Positions 18,844 to 28,002 of a stretch of DNA of 64,000 nucleotides are shown piece after piece. Within the stretch, counting starts at the first letter, position 1, and each line of letters starts with the position of its first letter. The DNA comes from Alkalihalobacterium alkalinitrilicum. Lineage in GTDB: Bacteria; Bacillota; Bacilli; Bacillales; Bacillaceae_F. The notes below the pieces were generated by a model. The model made no database searches. It saw only the letters and a list, made by a program, of their open reading frames with translations, and had not been told where the DNA came from. The DNA is taken from the NCBI RefSeq assembly GCF_002019605.1, contig NZ_KV917368.1:1214997-1278996 (forward strand), read 5' to 3'. The position numbers were made by a program, and so were the translations under genes.

Positions 18844-20138
18844 TATTTCATCACCTTCCAGGCTCGATACATATCTCGAGCAATTTTGAATTTCTGTTTA
18901 GGAGAACCAATATCTTTAATAATTTTCTTCTGTTTATCACGCTTAGACGTACCATCGACTGTAAACATTTGACTGGCTGCTTTATTCACCATCGGTATAT
19001 ATTGATCAAAGTATTGTGGGAATTTATCAAAGTGATGAGTAGAATCTTTGTATTTTTTCATGTCCTGGCCAACAAAGCTATCCATCAATTTTTTACGATA
19101 ATAATCCAACGTTTTTTCTGAAAAGTCCTCAGCTTCTTTTGCCTTTAGTACTGTTTCTGCAGCGTACCTTCCAGATGTCATCGCTAAGTTTGACCCTTCA
19201 CGGTGAATGGCATTGACGAGTTGGGCCGCATCGCCGACCACAATGACACCGTCACCAACGACTTTCCCCATTGAATGATAGCCTCCCTCTGGAATGAGGT
19301 GAGCTAAATACTCTTGTGGTTCGCTTCCTTGAATGTATGGGCGAATCATTGGATGGTTCTTTACATACTCTAAGAGCTCATACGGTCGAATTTTATGCTT
19401 AATTAAACCTGACAGGAGTGTCCCAACACCAATACTTAATGTATCTTTGTTCGTATAAAGGAAACCAGTACCTAAAATCCCTTTGGTTGCATCACCAAAC
19501 AGTTCGATCGTACAGCCTTGGTTTTTTTCTAAGTTAAAGCGGTCTTCGATAATTTTTGAATCTAGCTTTAAAATTTCCATTGTTGCAAGTGCCACTTCAT
19601 CAGGTTTATATTCTTTATGAAAACCAAGTGATTTAGCAAGGAGTGAGTTAACTCCATCAGCTAATACGACGACATCGGCGTACACTTCCCCGTCTGGTCG
19701 GTCGGTTCTTACACCGATCACTTTCCCATCTTCTACGATACATTCTAATACGACCGTTTCGTTGATGAGTAGAGCTCCTTGTTCCACGGCTTTTCCCGCA
19801 AACCACTGATCAAATTTGGCGCGTAACACAGTGAAATTATTATAAGGCTCCCTACCCCACTCCATCCCTTTATACCCAAAGGTAACAGCAGACTCTTTAT
19901 CCATCATCATGAAGCGTTGTTCCGTGACAGGACGTTCAAGTGGGGCTTCTTTATAAAAGCCAGGAATAACATCTTCCATCATTTGACGATAAAGAACGCC
20001 CCCCATTACATTTTTCGAACCAGGATATTCACCGCGTTCAAGAAGTAGAACACTCGCCCCTCCTTTGGCTAATTCATAAGCACATGATATTCCTGCAGGT
20101 CCTGCTCCTACGACAATACAATCAAACTTTTCGGGCAT
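18843..20138 (-). CDS. fixC: FixC flavoprotein-quinone oxidoreductase
   Basis: 431 residues, related to ETF:ubiquinone oxidoreductase. The FAD-binding GXGXXG motif is VVGAGPAGISCAYELAKGG at residues ~8-26, with a second FAD motif near VVGDAAQLVNAIHREGSNLA. In FixABCX it passes high-potential electrons to the quinone pool at the membrane while FixX receives low-potential ones. It overlaps fixB by 17 bases. Confidence 0.94.
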   Translation of the reverse strand: MPEKFDCIVVGAGPAGISCAYELAKGGASVLLLERGEYPGSKNVMGGVLYRQMMEDVIPGFYKEAPLERPVTEQRFMMMDKESAVTFGYKGMEWGREPYNNFTVLRAKFDQWFAGKAVEQGALLINETVVLECIVEDGKVIGVRTDRPDGEVYADVVVLADGVNSLLAKSLGFHKEYKPDEVALATMEILKLDSKIIEDRFNLEKNQGCTIELFGDATKGILGTGFLYTNKDTLSIGVGTLLSGLIKHKIRPYELLEYVKNHPMIRPYIQGSEPQEYLAHLIPEGGYHSMGKVVGDGVIVVGDAAQLVNAIHREGSNLAMTSGRYAAETVLKAKEAEDFSEKTLDYYRKKLMDSFVGQDMKKYKDSTHHFDKFPQYFDQYIPMVNKAASQMFTVDGTSKRDKQKKIIKDIGSPKQKFKIARDMYRAWKVMK

Positions 20139-21156
20139 GTTCTGCCTCCTCTCTCGACAATGCTACTTTAAATTGATCAATTAACATCGGAACGATTTCA
20201 AACGCATCCCCTACAATGCCATAATGACAAGATTCGAAAATTGGGGCTTCAGGATCTTTATTGATAGCTATAATGAGCCCTGAATTTTTCATCCCAACAA
20301 GATGTTGAATCGCTCCAGATATCCCAATCGCAAAGTAAATTTTCGGTGTAACAGTAACGCCCGTCTGACCGACTTGATGGTGATGTTCAATCCACCCAGC
20401 TTCCACGACATCGCGACTTGCCCCAACAGCACCACCGAGCGTGTCAGCGAGTTCATGACATAATTGAAATCCGTCTGAACTACCGAGCCCTTTCCCCCCA
20501 GCGACAATAATATCAGCTTCATCTATTTTTACTTTCTTCGTCGTTTCACGGACAATTTCTAGCACTTTTGTTCGCACATCTTTTTCTTTTAACGGTAGTG
20601 TTTCTTCTACTAATTTCCCCGTTCGACCTGGTTGTCTAGATAATGCTTTCATAACTTTCGGACGAACAGTAGCCATTTGCGGACGATATTTTTTACACAA
20701 AATGGTCGCCATAATGTTACCACCAAAAGCTGGACGACTTGCTAATAACAATCCTGTATCCTCTTCAACATCGAGCTCTGTCGTATCGGCAGTTAGTCCT
20801 GTGGGTAAGTCCGTTGCTACCGCACTTGCTAAATCTTTTCCAGTTGAAGTTGCTCCATATAAAATGATTTCAGGTTTATGTTTTTCACAACAATCAAGAA
20901 GGGCTTTCATAAACGATTCTGTACGATAATCTTTAAAAATGGGGGCATCATACAAATACACAACATCAGCACCATACTCGTATACTTGATTGACGAGACC
21001 TTTCACTTGATCACCGATGATGACACCACCTAATTCAACACCTCGTTTGTCTGCAAGTTTTTTCCCAGCTCCTAACAATTCCAGAGAAACAGGAGCAATT
21101 TCACCTACATTTTCTTCGATAAATACCCAGACCCCTCGGTAATCTTCAAAATTCAT
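20122..21156 (-). CDS. fixB: FixB, electron transfer flavoprotein alpha-like
   Basis: 344 residues. The C-terminal FAD domain is clear: IIVAGGKGLGSSDGFQLCHE, GAVGASRDVVEAGWIEHHHQ, and KIYFAIGISGAIQHLVGM. FixB with FixA forms the bifurcating ETF that takes two electrons from NADH. It starts with an ATG overlapping the fixA stop by four bases and is translated from GAGGAGCG. Confidence 0.95.
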   Translation of the reverse strand: MNFEDYRGVWVFIEENVGEIAPVSLELLGAGKKLADKRGVELGGVIIGDQVKGLVNQVYEYGADVVYLYDAPIFKDYRTESFMKALLDCCEKHKPEIILYGATSTGKDLASAVATDLPTGLTADTTELDVEEDTGLLLASRPAFGGNIMATILCKKYRPQMATVRPKVMKALSRQPGRTGKLVEETLPLKEKDVRTKVLEIVRETTKKVKIDEADIIVAGGKGLGSSDGFQLCHELADTLGGAVGASRDVVEAGWIEHHHQVGQTGVTVTPKIYFAIGISGAIQHLVGMKNSGLIIAINKDPEAPIFESCHYGIVGDAFEIVPMLIDQFKVALSREEAEHARKV

Positions 21157-21983
21157 AACGCTCCTCCTTTTTGTGCGAACAATTCTTTTTTCTCCATTAG
21201 AACACCTAACAGTTGCTCGACTTTTTCTTGTGAGTTACCTTCTAGAATTTTCCCACCTTCTGGTTTTGGTGGAGCCCATACTTTTGAAACGATCGTTGGT
21301 GAACCTTTTAAACCGAGTTGCTTTTTATCGACACCATCTAAATCTGCAACAGCCCAAATCGTAGGTTCATAGCGAGCAGCTTTCAGCATATTCGGGAAGG
21401 ATGAATAAGGAACTTCATTAATCTCTTTTTCTACCGAAAGTAAACATGGTAATTGCGATTGAATCACTTCATACCCATCCTCCAGTTTGCGATGAACGAC
21501 CATAAACCCGTTTTCTTTGTTGACTTCAACTATTTTTTTGACAGATGTTAATGGTGGAATATCGAGGCGTCTAGCAATACCAGGTCCAACTTGTCCTGTA
21601 TCGCCATCAATGGTCATCTTTCCACAAAGAATGAGATCGATTGGTTTAATTTTCGAAATTTTTTCTAAGGCACATGTTAACGCATAGCTCGTTGCTAATG
21701 TATCCGCACCTGCAAACGCACGGTCTGAGATCATATAACCTTCATCAGCACCAATTTCAATACACTTTTTAATTGCTTTTACTGCTGGTGGTGGGCCCAT
21801 TGTAAGGACGGATACTGTACCCCCATATTTGTTCTTTAGCCTTACTGCTTCTTCGACTGCATGAGAATCGTAAGGGTTTAAGATTGCTGGGGCACTGGCT
21901 CGATCCATCGTATTTGTCTTTGGATTCATCTTGATGATTTTCGTATCTGGCACTTGTTTAATACACGCTACAATATGAAGCAT
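21153..21983 (-). CDS. fixA: FixA, electron transfer flavoprotein beta-like
   Basis: 276 residues and the first gene of fixABCX. IVACIKQVPDTKIIKMNPKT at the start, VSVLTMGPPPA and DGDTGQVGPGIA are ETF-beta hallmarks for AMP/FAD binding. GAAAGGAG precedes the start. No nif genes are in this window, so the low-potential electrons may serve nitrogenase elsewhere or another ferredoxin-dependent enzyme. Confidence 0.95.
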   Translation of the reverse strand: MLHIVACIKQVPDTKIIKMNPKTNTMDRASAPAILNPYDSHAVEEAVRLKNKYGGTVSVLTMGPPPAVKAIKKCIEIGADEGYMISDRAFAGADTLATSYALTCALEKISKIKPIDLILCGKMTIDGDTGQVGPGIARRLDIPPLTSVKKIVEVNKENGFMVVHRKLEDGYEVIQSQLPCLLSVEKEINEVPYSSFPNMLKAARYEPTIWAVADLDGVDKKQLGLKGSPTIVSKVWAPPKPEGGKILEGNSQEKVEQLLGVLMEKKELFAQKGGAL

Positions 21984-22161
21984 TCACATTCACTCCTTTC
22001 AACACCAACCATTCATTTTTCAGACAGTTATGTGTATATCATTCATGTCATTACTTTAAATATATAAGGACAATGCTAATAAAATGCTTGTTTTCTTTCT
22101 TTATTTACGTTTATGCTTCTTTAAAGCACTAAAATTAAAAGGTAGAAAAAACAATTCAACG

Positions 22162-22206
22162 AAAAAAAAACTGGTAGACCAGACCGTTACACGGACGTCT
22201 TACCAG
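22162..22206 (-). terminator. Rho-independent terminator
   Basis: CTGGTAAGAC pairs with GTCTACCAG (one mismatch) and is followed on the minus strand by nine T. It ends the permease/mini-protein operon. Confidence 0.85.
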
Positions 22207-22265
22207 CTGGAAATGTGTTTGATTAACTTACTGAGTCACCATAAAACTAATCTATTATATTAAAG

Positions 22266-22394
22266 TTAATGCTTTTCTTTTTGACAACAAGCATTATTTT
22301 CTTGGTTTTCTTTTACTTCTTCAATTTGGATCTTGCAGCAACTAGTATTCTTCTTTTCTTTTTTGATCAATTTTTTAAAGATCGTTAACATCAT
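22266..22394 (-). CDS. Cys-pair mini-protein, 42 aa
   Basis: A 42-codon gene behind AGGAGGGG, ten bases downstream of the permease stop and before its terminator. It is Lys-rich, with two Cys-Cys pairs (NTSCCKIQ and NNACCQKE). Such vicinal thiols bind soft metals or metalloids. Given its position behind an ArsP-type permease with ArsR-like operators, I infer a small metallochaperone or ligand for the permease. I know of no characterised homologue. Confidence 0.65.
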   Translation of the reverse strand: MMLTIFKKLIKKEKKNTSCCKIQIEEVKENQENNACCQKEKH

Positions 22395-22403
22395 ATCCCC
22401 TCC

Positions 22404-23267
22404 TTATATAAGATAAAAAACAAACCCTGAAATCGTAGACATTGAAATAACGGATACAACAAAGGCAATGACCAGTTCTTTTTTAAAGATGGATTTTAAG
22501 AGAACGACTTCTGGTAAACTCGCACCTGCTGAGCTGATCATCATGGCCATGACTGGACCTAACGCCATCCCTTTTAAAATTAATACTTGTGAGATTGGGA
22601 TCATACTAGATAAGCGTATATATAATGGAATGCCAACAATGGCTGCTATAGGTATGAGCCACCAAGCATCATGTCCAAACCATGTAGCAATCCACTCAGT
22701 CGGAACGAGCCCGTGAATAACAGCTCCAATCGCGGCACCGATTAATAAATAAGGAAAGACACTTTTCATTAAATTCATAGTTTCTGTTAGCGCAAAGCGG
22801 ATATCAAATGTTTTTGTCTTGGTTTCAAATCCAGATATCATAACATTTTTTACAAAACGTTCAAATCCTAATGCCTCTAAGGCAAAACCGATGATGAGTG
22901 AAAGTATCGCAGTGATGACGATGTAAATAATGGTCACTTTCCAGCCTAGAACAACGCCCATAATCGTTAAGATCGTTGGGTCTAATACAGGCGAAGCGAA
23001 AAGAAATACCATGACGATGCTAAAAGGAATTTTGTTTCTCAACATATTAACAACAAATGGGATCGTTGAGCATGAACAGAAAGGTGTGATAAACGCAAAA
23101 AATAAAGCAAAGAAGGCAGCAATTAATTTGTTTTTCCCGGCGAGTTTACTTTCGATCTTTTCATACGGGATATACCCTTGTACTAGGCCAATAATAAATG
23201 AAATGAAGAAAAATAAAACCAATAACTCAAAGGCAATGAACAGAAAGCTCTTTAACACATCAACCAT
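22404..23267 (-). CDS. ArsP-type permease (DUF318/PF03773)
   Basis: 287 residues with eight to nine membrane helices. The signature TPFCSCSTIPFVVNMLR lies near residue 60, and a second related stretch GMALGPVMAMMISSAGASLP lies near residue 235, giving the two-fold repeat of the family. Members export trivalent organoarsenicals or other metal(loid)s, with the CxC motif important. The promoter and three operators upstream point to ArsR/SmtB-type metal control. The true substrate is open. Confidence 0.85.
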   Translation of the reverse strand: MVDVLKSFLFIAFELLVLFFFISFIIGLVQGYIPYEKIESKLAGKNKLIAAFFALFFAFITPFCSCSTIPFVVNMLRNKIPFSIVMVFLFASPVLDPTILTIMGVVLGWKVTIIYIVITAILSLIIGFALEALGFERFVKNVMISGFETKTKTFDIRFALTETMNLMKSVFPYLLIGAAIGAVIHGLVPTEWIATWFGHDAWWLIPIAAIVGIPLYIRLSSMIPISQVLILKGMALGPVMAMMISSAGASLPEVVLLKSIFKKELVIAFVVSVISMSTISGFVFYLI

Positions 23268-23284
23268 TAACTCCAGCCCCTTTA

Positions 23285-23415
23285 ATCAAAAAAAATTGAT
23301 TTTCGAAACAAAAAATATAACTTTTAAACCTCCAACTATTAATCAAATATATTTGATTAATTGAGTATACTACCATTTTTTTCATTTAACAATAGGCATA
23401 TCAAAAAAAATTGAT
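23285..23415 (-). promoter_or_regulatory. Three ArsR/SmtB-like operators
   Basis: ATCAA-N6-TTGAT occurs three times: 23285-23300, 23342-23357 (ATCAAATATATTTGAT, itself part of a 24-base perfect palindrome) and 23400-23415. Centre spacing is 57 and 58 bases. The middle copy sits right after the -10, one lies upstream of the -35 and one between promoter and start codon. This arrangement suggests cooperative repression by an ArsR-family protein encoded elsewhere. Confidence 0.7.
23364..23392 (-). promoter_or_regulatory. Sigma-A promoter of the permease operon
   Basis: TTGTTA at 23392-23387 and TATACT at 23369-23364 are separated by 17 bases on the minus strand, between two operators. Confidence 0.7.
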
Positions 23416-23487
23416 TTACATTGAAAAATTTACATGTAGAGACGTACTTCCATTTGTACGCCCTTACAATGTAAAAATAGTCCATCT

Positions 23488-24303
23488 TTAAATTCGCCAA
23501 AACCTCTTTGCATTCTCACCAAATAAAGCTTGTTGAACAGAAGGTTGTAGGTCTAAGCTTTCAAACTGTGCTTGAATTTCTTCAGCTTTTCCATTAAGTA
23601 ACGGTAAGTCACTACCATACATCATTCGATCTGGCAATCGTTCAATCCACTCTTTAAATTGTTCAGGTGGCGGAAACTCATCAGACATACTTTTAGCTTC
23701 TAATGCTGCAGTATCAAACATAACACCTGGTAATTCTTCAGCTAGCTTTAAAAATTCTTCGGTCTCATTCATCCCTAGATGTGCGACTTGTACTTTTAAT
23801 TTAGGATAGCGTTCCATTACTCGTGCAAAATACTTAACCCCAACCGTTCCTGTAGCGTCAGATGGTGCAGTTCCTGCGTGGACGATAACGGGTTTATCAT
23901 ATTTTATAAGCGTTTCATAGAGTGGAAAAAGGCGCTCATCATCCATTTTTACGTTTTGAACTTGACAATGTAGCTTCATACCTGCAAAGTCTAACTCACC
24001 CAAGCATTTTTCAGTTTCTTTTTCTACGTCATCTTCATGATGTACACAGCCGATCGGAACAATTTCAGATCGTATTTTTGCTTGAGCGTATAACCAGTCA
24101 TTTAACTCTTCTGCCATTCCTTTTTTATGTACATAGAGAAGTACTAAAAATTTTTCAAACCCTAGTTGCTTCGGATAATCGAAAATTTGATCTGCACTCC
24201 AACCATCATATGGAACATTCCACCCTTCCCTACGAAACCAGTTATAAATCGCATTCATTAATTTGTCAGGAAAAGCATGAACGTGTACGTCTATTTTACT
24301 CAT
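23488..24303 (-). CDS. Amidohydrolase family (PF04909-type) protein
   Basis: 271 residues with a TIM-barrel metal-dependent hydrolase/decarboxylase pattern. The N-terminal HxH metal site is KIDVHVHAFPDKL, PVIVHAGTAP gives a third His, VQVAHLGMNETEEFLKLAEE a fourth, and MYGSDLPLLNG the active-site Asp. Relatives include ACMSD-like decarboxylases and TIM-barrel lactonases. The substrate cannot be told. It is monocistronic. Confidence 0.85.
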   Translation of the reverse strand: MSKIDVHVHAFPDKLMNAIYNWFRREGWNVPYDGWSADQIFDYPKQLGFEKFLVLLYVHKKGMAEELNDWLYAQAKIRSEIVPIGCVHHEDDVEKETEKCLGELDFAGMKLHCQVQNVKMDDERLFPLYETLIKYDKPVIVHAGTAPSDATGTVGVKYFARVMERYPKLKVQVAHLGMNETEEFLKLAEELPGVMFDTAALEAKSMSDEFPPPEQFKEWIERLPDRMMYGSDLPLLNGKAEEIQAQFESLDLQPSVQQALFGENAKRFWRI

Positions 24304-24390
24304 AAACAGTCTCCTTAATTCAGAAGTTTCAGTACATTATGAAATTAAGTATACCTTTTACTTTAGATAAAAATTGCTTTATACAATATT

Positions 24391-24550
24391 ATTGAGCCCT
24401 TGAGGCAACAATAAAGACTAAGTAAATGCTTAAATGAACACAGACTAATAACGTCACTTCCTGTGACAACGTCTGTGTGACCCACCTCGTGAAGGCCCCA
24501 ACTAATATTCAGTAGGGGATGAAGGAACCCCACTGAATAAAGTTTCACTT
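24391..24550 (-). repeat. Dispersed structured repeat, family A, copy 1
   Basis: Nearly identical, in reverse orientation, to the first ~160 bases of the copy at 28.8 kb. It begins AGTGAAACTTTATTCAGTGG directly at the stop codon of the SDR gene and includes the core CACACAGACGTTGTCACAGG. The first hairpin (TTCAGT...ACTGAA type) may act as the terminator of that gene. Confidence 0.85.
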
Positions 24551-25320
24551 TATGTTGCGGAAAGTCCACCATCGATTGGGAAAATAACGCCTGTAATAAA
24601 ACTTGATTGTTCTGAAGCTAAATATAACACAGCGTTAGCGATATCTTCAGATTCACCGTAACGACCTAATGGAATGGTTTGTGTTAATTTTTCTTTCACT
24701 TGTTCTGCGTATTCAGGGTTAAATCCAGCTTCTAAAGAGCGCATCATTCGAGTATTCACAGGGGATGGGTTTACAGCATTGACACGAACACCATATGTTG
24801 CTGCTTCAACCGCTGTTGCTTTTGTTAGCCCTACTACTGCATGTTTCGAAGCGATGTAAGCACTAACATTTGGGCTACCTCTTAATCCAGCAATAGATGA
24901 CATATTAATGACTGAACCACTTTTTTGTTCTTGCATTACTTGTAATACGTGTTTGAGACCATAAAATACACCTTTTACATTGACGTCTAGTACCATATCT
25001 AGTGTTTCTGAAGGGTATTTTGTAATCGGTTGTACGACACCTTCAACTCCTGCATTATTGAAGAATACATCAATTCTTCCAAACTTTTCTTTTGTCAATT
25101 GTACATAGCGCTCGACTTGTTCCTCATGACGAACGTCTGCTTGTACAAGTAGATACTTTCCTTCGGTTAATTGAAGCTCTTGTGCCGTTTCTTGAAGTGC
25201 TCCTTCGTTTAGGTCTACTAATACAATATTAGCGCCTTCTTTAGCAAATTTTTCTACAGTGGCTTTACCTATTCCGCCAGTTGCTCCAGTAATAACTACA
25301 ACTTTTTCTGAAAAGTTCAT
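24550..25320 (-). CDS. SDR-family oxidoreductase
   Basis: 256 residues, a classical short-chain dehydrogenase. The cofactor motif is TGATGGIGKAT (residues ~12-22). D37 after strand beta-2 (VLVDLN) suggests NAD preference. NNAGVEG, the catalytic Ser of MSSIAGLRG, and YIASK follow. It is closest in pattern to glucose/2,5-dichloro-2,5-cyclohexadiene-diol type SDRs, but the substrate is unknown. The stop codon is fused to repeat family A. Confidence 0.88.
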   Translation of the reverse strand: MNFSEKVVVITGATGGIGKATVEKFAKEGANIVLVDLNEGALQETAQELQLTEGKYLLVQADVRHEEQVERYVQLTKEKFGRIDVFFNNAGVEGVVQPITKYPSETLDMVLDVNVKGVFYGLKHVLQVMQEQKSGSVINMSSIAGLRGSPNVSAYIASKHAVVGLTKATAVEAATYGVRVNAVNPSPVNTRMMRSLEAGFNPEYAEQVKEKLTQTIPLGRYGESEDIANAVLYLASEQSSFITGVIFPIDGGLSAT

Positions 25321-25487
25321 CGAATCTCCCCTATCATGGATAGTCCTTGTACAATTTTAGTTTACCATATTTATGAAACCATTTTAAAAAATTTTTTGAA
25401 AATTATCATATTAAGATTTTTTAATTGTAAATATAAAAAGCAAAAAGCAAGAGATAGCGTCTTCTTGCTTTTTGCTATAGAGTTCTT

Positions 25488-25952
25488 TTATTTTTCCACT
25501 GACATCTCCTCATCGTCTATTGATTGTATCGCTATTTTTTGACGTTCGTTTTGTGTTAATAAACGATGACAATGTATATATAAAATTCCCTTCCGATAAA
25601 CCGTTTCTACTCTGTCTTTACGAATTAAATAAGGAAGTTCAATGGTTCGTTTAAAATTACCTGCAGTGGCCTCCTCTTGTAATGAACGGTAGCCGTTTAA
25701 ATTGAAATTCATCTGCCCTTCGATTTCGATAAGCTTTTCATCAATATAAATCGTAATATCCTCTTTTGATTTGATTCCTGGAAGAATGATTGCACAGACC
25801 AGCTCATAACCAGACTCATATAAATTTACTTTTACTTCATTCATAGAGTTAATCTGTAAGTTTTGAAAGTTTTCCCAAAAGTCGTCTTTAAAAAAGTGAT
25901 CAAAGTAATGTTGAAATTGTTTCATATGTTGAAATGGATCAAAATTCTTCAC
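25488..25952 (-). CDS. Hsp20/CotP-like small heat-shock protein
   Basis: 154 residues. An alpha-crystallin-like domain covers residues ~45-135: VNLYESGYELVCAIILPGIK, EIEGQM, and the beta-strand FKRTIELPYLIRKDRVE. It has a long N-terminal region rich in F/Q/H. It follows gerPF closely on the same strand, so it may be transcribed with the gerP operon and be a coat-associated protein like CotP. This is inference; it could also be a general chaperone. Confidence 0.82.
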   Translation of the reverse strand: MKNFDPFQHMKQFQHYFDHFFKDDFWENFQNLQINSMNEVKVNLYESGYELVCAIILPGIKSKEDITIYIDEKLIEIEGQMNFNLNGYRSLQEEATAGNFKRTIELPYLIRKDRVETVYRKGILYIHCHRLLTQNERQKIAIQSIDDEEMSVEK

Positions 25953-25995
25953 TTTGATCTTCCTTTCGTTTTATAAAAATTCCTTAACTACAGAA

Positions 25996-26214
25996 TTATT
26001 TATTTGCTGCTATGTTTTGGTCGACAACATCAGGATCAAAGGTTCCATTAATACTGATCCCGTTATTTGTGCAAATAAAATCCCCTGTAAGTGCACTTCC
26101 TGAACCTGTAATCGTTTTTCCCGCTGATTTAGGAGACATGTTTAAAACATCTCCAAAACTGATATTTCCCTCATTACTATTAATCTTAAATGGACCTATT
26201 ACTATCGCTGGCAT
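25996..26214 (-). CDS. gerPF: Spore germination protein GerPF
   Basis: 72 residues. MPAIVIGPFKINSNEGNISF and the glycine-serine rich middle, ending in DPDVVDQ, match GerPF/GerPA. It is the last gene of gerPABCDEF, whose products let germinants cross the coat and reach receptors. A strong GGGTG site precedes the start. Confidence 0.93.
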   Translation of the reverse strand: MPAIVIGPFKINSNEGNISFGDVLNMSPKSAGKTITGSGSALTGDFICTNNGISINGTFDPDVVDQNIAANK

Positions 26215-26246
26215 ATAAACACCCTTTTTATCAAGATTAATTTATT

Positions 26247-26651
26247 TTATGTTACGTTTCTTTGATCGTTACGCATTTGATATGGGTTTTCAACAAACTG
26301 TCGAATGTGTTTCACTCGAGTTTCAGCATCAATCATGCAGTTTGAGCCAATATGAAGAACAGAAGCAGCCGCTGTACCTGTAATTTTAATACTATTAACA
26401 TGAATAAATGGGTTTTCATTTGATCGTGAAATTGAAATGGGTTCAGTGAAAACAGGCTGCGGATTTTGAATATGAAAAATTGGGAAGGCTTCAAAATTAC
26501 CTTCATCACCATAAAAAAACTCAATTTGACGTTGTAAGGCAAGTGCTCGTGACCTTGGGGTTATATTATAACTATCACCGACTTGAAAAAGACTACTTGT
26601 TGATACATCAGTCACATTCATATGATTGACGTGTGAAATACGTTTTTGCAT
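26247..26651 (-). CDS. gerPE: Spore germination protein GerPE
   Basis: 134 residues. HVNHMNVTDVSTSSLFQVGD and SIKITGTAAASVLHIGSNC are two copies of the short hydrophobic VxxSSxxxxG pattern that runs through all GerP proteins. Position and length fit GerPE. The start is an ATG after AGAGGTGAAAC. Confidence 0.9.
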   Translation of the reverse strand: MQKRISHVNHMNVTDVSTSSLFQVGDSYNITPRSRALALQRQIEFFYGDEGNFEAFPIFHIQNPQPVFTEPISISRSNENPFIHVNSIKITGTAAASVLHIGSNCMIDAETRVKHIRQFVENPYQMRNDQRNVT

Positions 26652-26697
26652 GTTTCACCTCTTGTCTACTAAACCTTTGTGTATTTAGTTTAAATTA

Positions 26698-26874
26698 CTA
26701 TTGAGGAGCTAGCGGTACGAATGGCCCGACAATAAGAGACTCAGGCGGTGTATCAAAATAAGACGATAAACTAATGGTATTCGTATCACCTACTAGAAAA
26801 ACAGAAGAACTAGCGACACCTATAATTCTTATGGTACCTACTGATAAGTTACGGTTCACTACATTGAAATTCAT
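26698..26874 (-). CDS. gerPD: Spore germination protein GerPD, 58 aa
   Basis: A 58-codon gene short enough to be missed by automatic calling. The start ATG overlaps the gerPC stop in an ATGA junction. The protein begins MNFNVVNRNLSVGTIRIIGV, continues with VASSSVFLVGDTN and ends in PLAPQ, matching GerPD. It completes the gerPABCDEF set. Confidence 0.9.
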   Translation of the reverse strand: MNFNVVNRNLSVGTIRIIGVASSSVFLVGDTNTISLSSYFDTPPESLIVGPFVPLAPQ

Positions 26875-27491
26875 GTTGGTGGATTCTCCTCTCTTGGTAA
26901 ATGTCTAATAAAGGCATCAAACGTGTTGCCAATATCTTCTTTTACTTTGTTGACGGTCATTTGTTCGACTTGTTTTACATCATATTGATTGCCTTGAACT
27001 TGGTTTAAATAATGATGGATCCGCTGATCGATTTGTTTTTTTACATCTCCGATAATAAAGTTACGATAAGGTGGATCCATTTGATAATTGTGTTTTTGCT
27101 CTAGTGACTGTATTAACGGATGACATTCATGATCTAAATAATGGTAGATTTGATGTTGAATCGCTTGAACAGTTTCAGGATGCATATGCGCAAAGGCAGA
27201 CACACTTAATTCATTTTGGTTTACATTAAAATCTTCAATGGGTGAGGTACCTCCATTAGGGGTCAGCCCAATATTTAACGTTCCTTCAAGCCGCTCGATT
27301 TTTAGTTGGTCAAACTTATACTCGATCCGATCAATGTTGTTACCAGGAGGACTTTGTTTTAGTTGAGTCAATTCTTCGCGCATTTGCATAAGTTGTTGCT
27401 CCAACTGAAGAATTCTTTCGTTTTGTGCTTGGAGGTAGCCGTTCACTTTATCAAAATACGATCCATAATTCCAGTTGTTATACATAATCAT
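26871..27491 (-). CDS. gerPC: Spore germination protein GerPC
   Basis: 206 residues. An N-terminal coiled coil (LQAQNERILQLEQQLMQMRE) is followed by KIERLEGTLNIGLTPNG and a C-terminal segment with HMHPETVQAIQHQIYHYLDH. It is the one large, non-repetitive member of the gerP operon. Two in-frame ATGs lie near the start (27491 and 27485) after GGGAGATG. Confidence 0.92.
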   Translation of the reverse strand: MIMYNNWNYGSYFDKVNGYLQAQNERILQLEQQLMQMREELTQLKQSPPGNNIDRIEYKFDQLKIERLEGTLNIGLTPNGGTSPIEDFNVNQNELSVSAFAHMHPETVQAIQHQIYHYLDHECHPLIQSLEQKHNYQMDPPYRNFIIGDVKKQIDQRIHHYLNQVQGNQYDVKQVEQMTVNKVKEDIGNTFDAFIRHLPREENPPT

Positions 27492-27523
27492 CTCCCACCT
27501 TCACACTGATTTCCTTTACTTTG

Positions 27524-27733
27524 CTAAATACTTGGGGGTGCAAGGGGTACATAAGGTAAAGTTGTAGGAGCACCTTCAATTTCTGGCGCTGGTTCGGTAA
27601 ATCCACCTGTATTATATAAATTTGATATTCCTTTAATCATCCCAGCACTTCCGATTTGTAGAACAGAAGAGTTTGTTATCCCATCTACTCTTAAGGTATG
27701 AATGACAATATTTTGATTGATAAAAAAGTTCAT
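27524..27733 (-). CDS. gerPB: Spore germination protein GerPB
   Basis: 69 residues. MNFFINQNIVIHTLRVDGIT and NSSVLQIGSAGMIK carry the GerP pattern, with a Pro-rich tail (PLAPPSI). It is second in the operon, close behind gerPA. Confidence 0.92.
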   Translation of the reverse strand: MNFFINQNIVIHTLRVDGITNSSVLQIGSAGMIKGISNLYNTGGFTEPAPEIEGAPTTLPYVPLAPPSI

Positions 27734-27748
27734 AGATAACGCTCCTAA

Positions 27749-27976
27749 TTAAATGTTTCCTACCATTGGTTGATCCACAACATCAGCATCATATACTTGC
27801 GTCACACTATAATCATTTCTTACTTGTAAACCGTCACCTGTGTTAAACGATCCAGCCCCCGCAAATGTTTTGGACTGACTACTAGGTGATATATTAAATA
27901 CATCCCCAATATGAAAAATTCCACTACTTGAAATACTATTTACTTTTATAGCTCCAACCATCGCTGGCATAGACAT
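27749..27976 (-). CDS. gerPA: Spore germination protein GerPA
   Basis: 75 residues, the first gerP gene. [40 protein letters not shown] and YDADVVDQ parallel GerPF and identify GerPA. GGGTGT precedes the first ATG, and a second ATG lies two codons in. A sigma-K-like promoter lies 30-60 bases upstream. Confidence 0.92.
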   Translation of the reverse strand: MSMPAMVGAIKVNSISSSGIFHIGDVFNISPSSQSKTFAGAGSFNTGDGLQVRNDYSVTQVYDADVVDQPMVGNI

Positions 27977-28002
27977 ACACCCTTTTTTAAAATCCTTGTA
28001 GG

